A stretch of 64,000 nt of DNA from an uncultured bacterium. GTDB taxonomy: Bacteria > Krumholzibacteriota > Krumholzibacteriia > LZORAL124-64-63. The notes below the pieces were generated by a model. The model searched no databases. It had not been told where the DNA came from and saw nothing but the letters and a program-made list of their open reading frames with translations. Shown here in pieces: positions 55,539 to 62,839 of this stretch; position 1 is the first letter of the stretch; every line of letters begins with the position of its first letter. The position numbers and the translations under genes are program-made. Location of the stretch: contig CALEMW010000068.1 in NCBI GenBank assembly GCA_937910695.1, positions 33,243-97,242 of the forward strand. The letters run 5' to 3'.

Positions 55539-56008
55539 TGTCCACGGTGGAGGAAGCTCACGCGGAGATGTTCGAGCACCTCCGCAACGGCTCTGGTGGG
55601 CGGGAGTGTCCCGTCTGCACGAAGCACTGTGAGTCGTACAAGAGGCACATGAACAGCGCCTTGACCACCTTTTTGGGGTGGCTCGTGGAGAGCTGGTTGC
55701 GGGAGGGGCGGTGGTATCACATCAAGGAGGGGCCCATCATTCAGGGAAGGCCCTCAGGAGGAGACTACGCCAAGCTCCAGCACTGGCGCATGATTGAGGG
55801 AAAGCCTCTGGATGACGATCCAACGAAGACCCACTCGGGTCTCTGGCGGCCAACCTTTCCTGGTGTGCAGTTCGTTGCTGGGCGCCTGCGTGTGCCCGCC
55901 TACTACATCGAGTACAAGAATGAGCTCTGGTGGTGGGCAGACGAGTTGACCAGTTTCGAGCAGGCTCACGGGCGCAGGTTTGACATGAGGGATGTCCGAT
56001 TTGCTTGA
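55538..56008 (+). CDS. Phage zinc-site protein, 156 aa
   Basis: CPVCTKHCESYKRHMNSALT, then SGLWRPTFPGVQFVAGRLRV matches a conserved phage family whose hallmark is Cx2C..Y.RH.N followed by W..T..G..F..g....P.Y. Zinc binding likely; function unknown. Confidence 0.65.
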   Translation: MSTVEEAHAEMFEHLRNGSGGRECPVCTKHCESYKRHMNSALTTFLGWLVESWLREGRWYHIKEGPIIQGRPSGGDYAKLQHWRMIEGKPLDDDPTKTHSGLWRPTFPGVQFVAGRLRVPAYYIEYKNELWWWADELTSFEQAHGRRFDMRDVRFA

Positions 56009-56058
56009 CGTGTTAGTACAAAAATGAGCAAGATGTTCCTGGAAGCAAGGAGACGCAG

Positions 56059-56856
56059 ATGCCAGGTTTTGCACGGAGAAAGAGTGGGAAGGTGAAAGAG
56101 AAGTACCTCGTAATGCGGCGTGATGGGTCTGTTCCGGCGTGGCCGTGGTTCGTCCTTGGTGGGCGTGACCCGGCGGCACCGGCGGCTCTGGCCGCCTATG
56201 CTGATGAGTGCGAGCGTCTCGGCATGGATGCCGAGTACGTCAAGGACTTGCGGGCTCGCGCCCTCGAGTTCATCGAGACTCAAGTCAAGGTGGGCAGGGG
56301 CGACCCGGATCGCTCCAGCCAGGCTGCGGACGACCCGCTCGTCGTGGCCAAGCTCGGTGAGGCGGAGGCCCCTGAGGGGGCGCCGCCATCCCAGTTCGAG
56401 AGCCGTTTCGAGGGGAACACGTTGGACGTGAAGGACTACGACGACGTGTACCTCTCGGTCGTGCAGGACGCGACCGTTCTCGATGGGAACATGCAGGTGG
56501 CCTTCAAGGGAACGCTCTACGCGGCCAACATGGTCGGCTTTGAGCTGAGGTACCGTCCCGGGAAGCCCATCGAGAGGGAGATCTATCGGGAGCGCATCTC
56601 GAAGATCGAGGCCTCTGCGGCCGTGACCATGGTGTTCGAGTCCGGACGTCGTGTGTCCTTCAGGCCGTCTGGCATCCAAAGGATCGACAGTGCCTTTGGC
56701 GTGTCCACGCCCATCGAGCTGGTGGGCAAGGAGATCTACTGGGTGGGTCACGAGGGTCAGCTTTTGGCCTTCTGGACTCCCAAGCAGTGGTCGGATATTG
56801 AGGACGCCCCTGAGGTGTCCCTGGGTGAGATGGTGCGCATGCCCATCCCCGAGTAG
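56059..56856 (+). CDS. Hypothetical protein, 265 aa
   Basis: Basic N-terminus (GFARRKSGKVKEKYLV), a helical region, then two beta-rich halves (LYAANMVGFELRYRPGKPIE, VTMVFESGRRVSFRPSGIQR). AAGGAG is upstream. Not recognised. Ends with a terminator. Confidence 0.6.
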   Translation: MPGFARRKSGKVKEKYLVMRRDGSVPAWPWFVLGGRDPAAPAALAAYADECERLGMDAEYVKDLRARALEFIETQVKVGRGDPDRSSQAADDPLVVAKLGEAEAPEGAPPSQFESRFEGNTLDVKDYDDVYLSVVQDATVLDGNMQVAFKGTLYAANMVGFELRYRPGKPIEREIYRERISKIEASAAVTMVFESGRRVSFRPSGIQRIDSAFGVSTPIELVGKEIYWVGHEGQLLAFWTPKQWSDIEDAPEVSLGEMVRMPIPE

Positions 56857-56880
56857 GTGATGTAGCCGCTTTGTAGCGGA

Positions 56881-56908
56881 GGGAGGCCCCGTGTGGGCCT
56901 CCCTTTTT
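56881..56908 (+). terminator. Intrinsic terminator, rightward
   Basis: GGGAGGCCC, 5-nt loop, GGGCCTCCC, TTTTTAG. Confidence 0.9.
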
Positions 56909-56909
56909 A

Positions 56910-56935
56910 GTTTCTGCCCACCTGGGCTACAATGG
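56910..56935 (+). promoter_or_regulatory. Possible host sigma-70-type promoter
   Basis: TACAAT at 56928-56933 with a TTTCTG-like -35, right after a terminator; ATG at 56952 behind GGAGG. Confidence 0.35.
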
Positions 56936-56951
56936 ACCGACGGAGGCGCTC

Positions 56952-57512
56952 ATGGCAGAAGACAAAGATCAAGACAAAAATACTGGACCTCTGGCCAAGT
57001 ACCTCGCCGCGGCGAAGCTCTTGGGTGTGCTGGTGGGCATCGGCTTGAGCTTGTATGGGAGCTGCAAGGCGCAGGATGGTGTGGACAGGGCGAAGGTGGT
57101 CTCCAACGCCAACGCTGGCATGCTCGAGCATGTGATCGTGGGGCTGCTGAAGGACACCCGGGCCATGGAAGACGAGCTGCGGGATCTCAAGAAGGCCCTC
57201 GGGGTGGGCGGCATCGGCCTGGGGGCCTTGGCCGCGCGTGGCCGCGGGGGCGGGGGGCCGGAAACGGAAATTGCTCGAGTTGAAGTAGAGGATGAGGCGC
57301 TCCGAGACGAGCCGAGGAGAGTGGCCAAGATGCTGGTGCGCGCGCCCCGTAGGCCAGCCCGGGCTGGCCCCTCCCGCCGTCCAGACGCAGGTATACCTGA
57401 CCTACCAAAGCCCGATGTTGCCCAGCCCAAACCGCGGGACAAGCCAAGACCGCCCGTGAAGTTCAAGTTGCAGAGGATGCAGGTGCAGGTGCAGACCCAG
57501 GATGAGCTGTGA
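56952..57512 (+). CDS. Membrane-anchored protein, 186 aa
   Basis: LLGVLVGIGLSLYG at about 23-36 is a transmembrane helix; then a short coiled coil and a Pro/Arg-rich tail (DLPKPDVAQPKPRDKPRPPV). Overlaps the HELSH protein. Function unknown. Confidence 0.6.
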   Translation: MAEDKDQDKNTGPLAKYLAAAKLLGVLVGIGLSLYGSCKAQDGVDRAKVVSNANAGMLEHVIVGLLKDTRAMEDELRDLKKALGVGGIGLGALAARGRGGGGPETEIARVEVEDEALRDEPRRVAKMLVRAPRRPARAGPSRRPDAGIPDLPKPDVAQPKPRDKPRPPVKFKLQRMQVQVQTQDEL

Positions 57513-58011
57513 GTTGGTACTGCGGGTTGATCCTCGCCATCTGTCTCCTCCCCCTGGCTGCCTGGGTGCAGCTGGTCATCCACGAACTCTCTCACGTCCT
57601 CGTCGGCAAGTACGTGCAGGGCCGCACCATCGTCGGGTTTTGGGTTTGGCCTCACTGGTGTGCCCATGGTGTTGAGGCGCCCGTGCGGTGGTGGCTGCCC
57701 GGGCGGAAGAAACCGGAGAGGTCCTGGTTCAACAGCGGCCCCGACTGGGGCGTCAGCTTCTACCTCGGCCGGTGCTGGACCCGCGGGGAAGACCTCCCCA
57801 AGCACGCCCCTCGCTGCATCGCCCCCATGTGGGCCGGCCTGGCCGCCATGGTCCTCTTTGGCATCCCCTGCATCTGGTTCTGGCCGGCCTTCGCCCCTTC
57901 TCCTTCTACGGCCTGCTGCACGTCCTGGACTTCTGGAAGGACTACCTGTGGGGCAAGTCCAAGACAGACGGCAAGCGGTGGCGCTACGGCCCCACAGGCG
58001 AGACCGTCTGA
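57509..58011 (+). CDS. HExxH membrane protein, likely frameshifted
   Basis: GTG start (GTGA junction). VSWYCGLILAICLLPLAAWV, then QLVIHELSHVLVGKYV has HELSH (25-29) inside a hydrophobic helix, like M50 site-2-protease-type peptidases. About 57890-57900 the frame degrades into low-quality sequence running to 58039, while the -1 frame continues as a natural-looking end (FSFYGLLHVLDFWKDYLWGK to WRYGPTGETV, stop 58011). This may be a genuine frameshift mutation, programmed shift, or sequencing error. Confidence 0.5.
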
Positions 58012-58012
58012 C

Positions 58013-58040
58013 GAAACCCCTCCCCTCGCGTGGATATAAG
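58013..58040 (+). promoter_or_regulatory. Phage-type promoter, rightward
   Basis: GAAACCC, about 16 nt, TATAAG, with AGGAGG and the ATG at 58071. Confidence 0.65.
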
Positions 58041-58070
58041 AGGAACGTACCCACCAAACAGGAGGAAGCA

Positions 58071-58430
58071 ATGTTTTGGAAGCGACTGAACGACGAGCTG
58101 CCGGAGATGGCCGAGGCCATCCGGCAAATCTTGCGGGCACAAGACTCCTTCAAGAAGTCCATGCATGCTCTTGAGGGCGTGTACGAGATGGTCCTTGCGG
58201 CCCTCCCGTACATGCCCCTCGGCATGAAGGAGCTCTGGGAAACAGAGGAGCTCATCATCAAGGCGGCCGACCCCACCAAGATGTCGAGGGAGATGCGGTG
58301 CTCCCTCTGCCCAATGGGTGAGCTGGGCATCAAGAAGTACTGCCCGGACGCGCTGGGCATCACGGACCTCGAGGGCACGGCCCTCGGGGACCTGCTGATG
58401 AAGGCGAAGCAGGGCGGGCTGCCCTGCTGA
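58071..58430 (+). CDS. Hypothetical protein, 119 aa
   Basis: FWKRLNDELPEMAEAIRQIL is helical; C-terminal CSLC...YCPDALG suggests a metal site. Single-gene unit with a strong ribosome-binding site. Not recognised. Confidence 0.6.
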   Translation: MFWKRLNDELPEMAEAIRQILRAQDSFKKSMHALEGVYEMVLAALPYMPLGMKELWETEELIIKAADPTKMSREMRCSLCPMGELGIKKYCPDALGITDLEGTALGDLLMKAKQGGLPC

Positions 58431-58449
58431 CAGCAGGGTGGTTCGGGGG

Positions 58450-58480
58450 GAGGGGCGCGCAGGTCGGCGCCCCTCTTTTT
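58450..58480 (+). terminator. Intrinsic terminator, rightward
   Basis: GAGGGGCGC, 8-nt loop, GCGCCCCTC, TTTTTAGC. Confidence 0.9.
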
Positions 58481-58501
58481 AGCAACCACTCTCAACTTTC
58501 C

Positions 58502-58529
58502 AAAACGCACCCCTCCCTCTTACAATAAG
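58502..58529 (+). promoter_or_regulatory. Phage-type promoter almost on a start codon
   Basis: CAAAACG, 16 nt, AATAAG; it also contains TACAAT. ATG is 3 nt beyond the ATAAG. Confidence 0.55.
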
Positions 58530-58532
58530 CGC

Positions 58533-59342
58533 ATGGCCAAAGATAAAGTAGTACACATCACTGACGGGGGGCTCTCTCAGAGGACAACCTCGGACAACAT
58601 TGAGGACTGCACCAACGCCGCAGATGCTGTAGCAGTCAACGATGCCGTGTATCTCAACGCGAACAACACGGTGGCCAAGGCGAGCGCCAGTGCGGGGCAT
58701 AAAGTCTTCGGCTTCGTTTTTGAAATCGTGGACTCCACGAACTGCCGTGTGCTCACAGGCGGGCTGCTTGAGGACTTCGACGCCATGAGCACCATGACGG
58801 TCAACGACGACTACTTCTTGGCTGAAGCCGGAGCGCTGGCACTGAACCCAGCTGCCTACAGGCAAAAAGTAGGATTTGCATTCAACGGCTCAGATCTGTT
58901 CGTGCGCATCGAAGAGGGCCAGAAGGGCACGCAGGGAGCTACCCGGGTCACAACTGCTGGCTCGCGCACCACGACCACCGCAAACACCTGGTATCCCATC
59001 TCAGCGACCTTCGCCGCCATGGACCTTTCGCAGTTCACCCATGAATACGGCATTCTGACCTACACAGGTTCACACCCTTGTTGGCTGCTAGTCACAGCCA
59101 ACCTCTACGGATCCACCAGTACGGCATCCGTCTACAACATGGGTATTTCGGTCAATACGAATGACCCTGACCTGTACAGTACCGCGAGACTGACGGCCAC
59201 CGCTCTCAGTTTTATGGTGCAGAGGGCTATCTACGTCCAGCCAAACGACGCACTTCGGGTCTACTGCATGAGGACGGTTGACGGCGGTAACGTGGTCTCG
59301 AACGTGGGGTCCTGGCTCTCGGCTGTGAAGTTGAATCCGTAG
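58533..59342 (+). CDS. Putative virion surface or decoration protein, 269 aa
   Basis: Starts 3 nt after a promoter motif with no ribosome-binding site, so probably leaderless. N-terminal DGGLSQRTTSDNIEDCTNAA, then DAVAVNDAVYLNANNTVA is typical of phage capsid-associated or receptor-binding beta proteins; the C-terminal half (HPCWLLVTANLYGSTSTASV) is a beta-sandwich-like domain, TNF/C1q-like in pattern. Codon and base use are less GC-rich than neighbours. Role inferred from composition. Confidence 0.5.
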   Translation: MAKDKVVHITDGGLSQRTTSDNIEDCTNAADAVAVNDAVYLNANNTVAKASASAGHKVFGFVFEIVDSTNCRVLTGGLLEDFDAMSTMTVNDDYFLAEAGALALNPAAYRQKVGFAFNGSDLFVRIEEGQKGTQGATRVTTAGSRTTTTANTWYPISATFAAMDLSQFTHEYGILTYTGSHPCWLLVTANLYGSTSTASVYNMGISVNTNDPDLYSTARLTATALSFMVQRAIYVQPNDALRVYCMRTVDGGNVVSNVGSWLSAVKLNP

Positions 59343-59353
59343 CCGTTGGTGGG

Positions 59354-59701
59354 TTAGTTGAGAACTCCGTCGGAGCCCTGCCCCCTGAAATGCGCGCCGT
59401 GGCGGCGCACGGTGAGGCGTTCATCCCGAGTGGGAAAGCGGGTCCTGCGTGACGGGGCGCCCCCGGGGAGGCTGGCCCGAAGTGCCAAGAGGGCCTCCTG
59501 CTGGCGCCGCTCCTCTACCTGCTGATACTCCCACCAGGGGACCTCTTGGAGCTGAAGCTGAAGCTCAAGCTCCTCCTCTTCCACGACGCAAGGGACCGCT
59601 TCGCTGCGGATGGTGTAGGTCTCGTCGTGGTGGTCTTCCACCACGATGACGGTGCCCGAAGTGCTTCCCGAGTTGTACTCGTTGATGTACAGGACGGCCA
59701 C
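59354..59701 (-). CDS. Hypothetical protein, 115 aa, GTG start
   Basis: GTG at 59701 lies 5 nt after AAGGAG. N-terminal beta strands (GTVIVVEDHHDETYTIRSEA), then a Glu/Gln-rich helix (EEEELELQLQLQEVPWWEYQ) and a basic end. Convergent with the virion gene. Not recognised. Confidence 0.55.
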   Translation of the reverse strand: MAVLYINEYNSGSTSGTVIVVEDHHDETYTIRSEAVPCVVEEEELELQLQLQEVPWWEYQQVEERRQQEALLALRASLPGGAPSRRTRFPTRDERLTVRRHGAHFRGQGSDGVLN

Positions 59702-59703
59702 GG

Positions 59704-60192
59704 TTACTCCTTCTTGATGATGCTCAGCGGCAGCGTGTCGATGCTGGGCGGCGGTCCCTTCACCTCGCCGCCGGTAGACTGCGGACTGGACGTGCTGGGA
59801 ATCATGGCGGCGATCAGGGCGCGTAGCTCTTTCCAGATAGCCTCTGACGAAGCCAGCCAACCGAGGACCTTGTCGGTGCCCACCTTGTCCTTGTTCTTGA
59901 TCGCCTCGTTCAGCGACGCCTCTGCGGTAGCGAGAGCTTGCTTCAAATTGGCCAAGGTCTTGTTGAAGATCTTGTCCGCCGCGGCCTTCTTCTCGGCGTC
60001 GAGCTTGAGCCAGAAGACCACCTCCCCGTAGAAGGTCTCGGCCTTGGCCGGCATGAGCTTCGCATAGTCGATGTACTGCTGGGCGGTGGCGTAGGGGTCC
60101 ACCTTCCCTGTGTTGGGATCGGTCACGGGGCAGCCCAGAAGGGCCAAGCACAGGGCCACAAGGGTGAGCAGGGCAATCCTTTTCGCTTTCAT
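59704..60192 (-). CDS. Lipoprotein, 162 aa
   Basis: MKAKRIALLTLVALCLALLG, then C, is a type II signal peptide with a lipobox (LALLGC). The body is a helical domain (AEKKAAADKIFNKTLANLKQ, ATAEASLNEAIKNKDKV) and a Ser/Pro-rich end. Start chosen at 60192 behind GGAGAG. Possibly an outer spanin or virion-envelope protein. Confidence 0.6.
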   Translation of the reverse strand: MKAKRIALLTLVALCLALLGCPVTDPNTGKVDPYATAQQYIDYAKLMPAKAETFYGEVVFWLKLDAEKKAAADKIFNKTLANLKQALATAEASLNEAIKNKDKVGTDKVLGWLASSEAIWKELRALIAAMIPSTSSPQSTGGEVKGPPPSIDTLPLSIIKKE

Positions 60193-60202
60193 CGGTCTCT
60201 CC

Positions 60203-60526
60203 ATGGTCAGTTCTCAAATTGTTGGTACATGGTATGTCCACTTGAAGGATGAGGTCAACAGTGCAAAAATCGTCCAGGTGAAACGCTTTGTCGTCTACGC
60301 TGAACGAGACCAAGAAGAATGGCTGATCCGCCGGTCAGAAGAATTAACGTCATCCCTTGGGCGCCGTATCACGCCCAACCACGTGATCCGTGCAGCCCTG
60401 TATATCCAGATGGAGCGCGAGCTCTCACTCCTCCCCCGGGAGCCCCGGCCCCGCCGGCCCCCCCGCTGGCGCCAGGTCCTCCGCTCCCCATTCCAACAGC
60501 TCCCGTTGGGCCCCGACGGCCCCTGA
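60203..60526 (+). CDS. RHH-like protein, start uncertain
   Basis: KRFVVYAERDQEEWLIRRSE, then GRRITPNHVIRAALYI resembles a ribbon-helix-helix DNA-binding pattern. No ribosome-binding site at the ATG at 60203; a GTG at 60278 is an alternative. The last codons run through a run of seven C (60458-60464), where a -1 slip would join the next frame. Confidence 0.4.
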   Translation: MVSSQIVGTWYVHLKDEVNSAKIVQVKRFVVYAERDQEEWLIRRSEELTSSLGRRITPNHVIRAALYIQMERELSLLPREPRPRRPPRWRQVLRSPFQQLPLGPDGP

Positions 60527-60837
60527 CGCTCTTCGAGGAGGTGCTCGGCGACGCTGAGCCTCTCATGGAGGTGGCCGAGGAGGAAGAGGACCACCTGGTC
60601 GTGCAGAAGCTCCTGGACGGCCAGAGCGTGTCCTCTCTGAGCCCCCTGGAGCGCCGCAGGTTGGACGACCTCGTCATGGAGCTCAACCACGGGGCCAAGC
60701 CTCCGACGCCTGAAGAGCGTGAGGTAGAACGCCCAGAAGCGCCTGCACTCTTGCAGGGCCCAGAGGCGCCCCCGAGAGAGCTCGGCACGCCATCCGCCAG
60801 TGTGATAGATCCCTACGCTTGGACTGGGAAGGGTTAG
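60319..60837 (+). CDS. Hypothetical protein overlapping the RHH-like ORF, 172 aa
   Basis: The C-terminal half beyond 60526 (LTLFEEVLGDAEPLMEVAEE, LVVQKLLDGQSVSSLSPLER) is protein-like; the N-terminal part is Pro-rich and overlaps the RHH-like ORF by 208 nt. The real product may begin inside or be reached by frameshift at the C7 run. Confidence 0.4.
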   Translation: MADPPVRRINVIPWAPYHAQPRDPCSPVYPDGARALTPPPGAPAPPAPPLAPGPPLPIPTAPVGPRRPLTLFEEVLGDAEPLMEVAEEEEDHLVVQKLLDGQSVSSLSPLERRRLDDLVMELNHGAKPPTPEEREVERPEAPALLQGPEAPPRELGTPSASVIDPYAWTGKG

Positions 60838-62108
60838 AAGTGCCTCACGGCATCCCAACCAGCGTTGTAGACCCCCGGCTGGTTGGTGGCATTGGCGACG
60901 CCATGTCCTGCGGCCTGCACTCCCCCTCCAGCAGCCATTAATCCGGCGCCGGCTCCGGCGGGGAGGAGGAAGCCCAAACCCCCGCCCTTCTTTTTCTTCG
61001 CGACCTCATCAGCTGGTTTAAGATGCGCCGTGGAGCGGCGTGCCTTCCGGACGTCTTCCAGCTCTTTCACGCTGAGGTTCTTGATCTCTGACCGATTCAC
61101 CCCTCTGTTCACCAGGAGGTCTTCGAGCTGCTGCTTGTCCGGTCGTCTCGGGCCCGTGAAAGCTCCCGGATCTTCCGGCGCGTTGCTTCCGTCGTTCTTC
61201 GCAACCTTTCCCTTCTTTGGTGTGCCCTGTAGGACCACTTGTTTGGGGGCCGGTGCCCTCATCGGGCCCATGCCCTGAACGGTCCCTCCAGGCGTCGGAG
61301 CACCACGCGCGATGACCTGCTGCGGGGGAGCTGGAGCCACGGGGGCCGGAGCTCGTATTGGACCCATGCCTGGTGTTGAGGTCCCGGGAACCTTCATTGG
61401 ACCCATGCCCTGAAGAGGAGCTGCCCCACCCGCTACGGGTGTCGGGGGACCAACCAACTGACCCGATCTTGCCTGGACAGGCGGTCGTTGAATAGCTTGC
61501 ACCCTGGAAGCCAACCTCGCCTGCGGCCCCTGTGGGGGAGCTTGAGGGGGAGGTATGGTTTGGCGGGGTACAGGCTTCAGCGGCCCCGCAGGTGGGCGCA
61601 CATTACCCCCTGGTGCAGGGCCTACTCGACCCTGCTGTCCCACCATGGGCTTGGGCGCAGGAGCTTGCTGAGCAGCTTGCGGCTGCATCGTTGGCTGACG
61701 TGGGGGTGCGGGCGGGGGCGTCTGCCCCTGAACAGCCTTCACCCGATTTGCCAACCTCCCCTGTGCTGACTGCGGGGGTGCCATAACGGGCGCCTGCGGT
61801 GCGGCGGGCTTGGGTGCCTGCCCGGGGGGGACGGGGCCCTTCGGGGGTTTGACGGCAGGCATCCCACGCATCGTAGGGACAGAAGGCCTGGGAACACCCT
61901 TCACAGCCTTCTTGACTGCACCCGCCACACCCTTGGTTATCGTCCCCGCTGCCAGGGCTGTCTTCTGCATCCCCGCCATGGTGATCCCCGCCCGGGCGAA
62001 GAGAGTCACAATGCCCTGCTCCACAGGAGGGAGCACAGAGGCAGTCTTCACCCGGAGGCGAAGACTACCCCTGCGGGGGAGCTCATCTGGGCGGAGAAGG
62101 CGTGGCAT
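60834..62108 (-). CDS. Pro/Gln/Ala-rich protein with internal repeats, 424 aa
   Basis: Start at the ATG at 62108, TAATG junction with the upstream gene. Residues 60-320 are low complexity with repeats: Q(G/A)RLA(N/S)RV(K/Q)A(V/I)Q twice and GMGP(M/I)(K/R)(V/A)P three to four times. The end is helical (LEDLLVNRGVNRSEIKNLSV) and then glycine-rich (GAGAGLMAAGGGVQAAGHG). Adjacent to a virion protein, so probably structural. Confidence 0.55.
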   Translation of the reverse strand: MPRLLRPDELPRRGSLRLRVKTASVLPPVEQGIVTLFARAGITMAGMQKTALAAGTITKGVAGAVKKAVKGVPRPSVPTMRGMPAVKPPKGPVPPGQAPKPAAPQAPVMAPPQSAQGRLANRVKAVQGQTPPPAPPRQPTMQPQAAQQAPAPKPMVGQQGRVGPAPGGNVRPPAGPLKPVPRQTIPPPQAPPQGPQARLASRVQAIQRPPVQARSGQLVGPPTPVAGGAAPLQGMGPMKVPGTSTPGMGPIRAPAPVAPAPPQQVIARGAPTPGGTVQGMGPMRAPAPKQVVLQGTPKKGKVAKNDGSNAPEDPGAFTGPRRPDKQQLEDLLVNRGVNRSEIKNLSVKELEDVRKARRSTAHLKPADEVAKKKKGGGLGFLLPAGAGAGLMAAGGGVQAAGHGVANATNQPGVYNAGWDAVRHF

Positions 62109-62821
62109 TAGCTCGGAGTGGCTCCGTCTCCCGTGATGAGGGGCATGGGGGTGGCCGAGACGGGCACCGCACGCTCGAACTGCACCGAGGCGCTCTCCTG
62201 GATGATGGTCCCCTGCGAGTCCGTGGCCCAGGTGTGGTTGGGCACCTGGCACGCCTCAAGGTAGACCGAGCCCACCGTGTCCTGGTTGCTGTCCCGCACG
62301 AAGAGCAGCATCCCAAAGGGCTGTGCGAACAGGTCAGAGGCCAGGTTCAGGAAGAGGTTCTCGTAGCCGGGCGGGATCTTGACGTCGTGCTTGTTCGTCA
62401 TCTTGTCCGCGCCGACGTTGTCAAACACCGCAGGCATCTTGTGCGGGGGCAGCTCGTCCTTGTAGTAGGCGTAGAGCATGCGCAACAGCGACGGCCCGTG
62501 GTACAGCACGCGGGACAGACTCAGCTGGCCCACGGTGCGGCCGGCGATGAAGTACGACCGCTCCGAGCCGATCTCGAACAGCCGGCTGAAGTTCCGGTTG
62601 TGGGAGAGGTTGAAGTTCTGGAGAACCCCAATGGGCAGCACGATCTGATTCGCCTTGCTCTTGCCCGCAGCCAGCGCGCTTCCGACGCTTCCGCCGATGT
62701 TGGCCAGCCGTGGGGGGCCAGCAGCGATCAGGGTGTATCCAGCGTTGAGGAACTGCCCGTCAACCAGGCCGCCCTGGACGTGCCTGCTGAACGGGTCCCA
62801 GTCTGAGAATTTTCCGGCCAT
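62108..62821 (-). CDS. Putative virion structural protein, 237 aa
   Basis: Beta-rich without signal or catalytic motifs: FLNAGYTLIAAGPPRLANIG, QIVLPIGVLQNFNLSHNRNF, SRLFEIGSERSYFIAGR, and a VSATPMPLITGDGATPS end. Composition and the RLFEIGS..yfi.Gr pattern resemble tail-tube or related virion proteins. It lies with Gly-rich and Pro-rich neighbours. Confidence 0.5.
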   Translation of the reverse strand: MAGKFSDWDPFSRHVQGGLVDGQFLNAGYTLIAAGPPRLANIGGSVGSALAAGKSKANQIVLPIGVLQNFNLSHNRNFSRLFEIGSERSYFIAGRTVGQLSLSRVLYHGPSLLRMLYAYYKDELPPHKMPAVFDNVGADKMTNKHDVKIPPGYENLFLNLASDLFAQPFGMLLFVRDSNQDTVGSVYLEACQVPNHTWATDSQGTIIQESASVQFERAVPVSATPMPLITGDGATPS

Positions 62822-62839
62822 GGTCTTTTGCTCCTTGGG

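Noticed and set aside
7000..58529. T4-type late promoter (TATAAATA) interpretation of the ATAAG motif
   Set aside because: The conserved core is ATAAG with GG before it and a second block 15 nt upstream; TATAAATA is not present.
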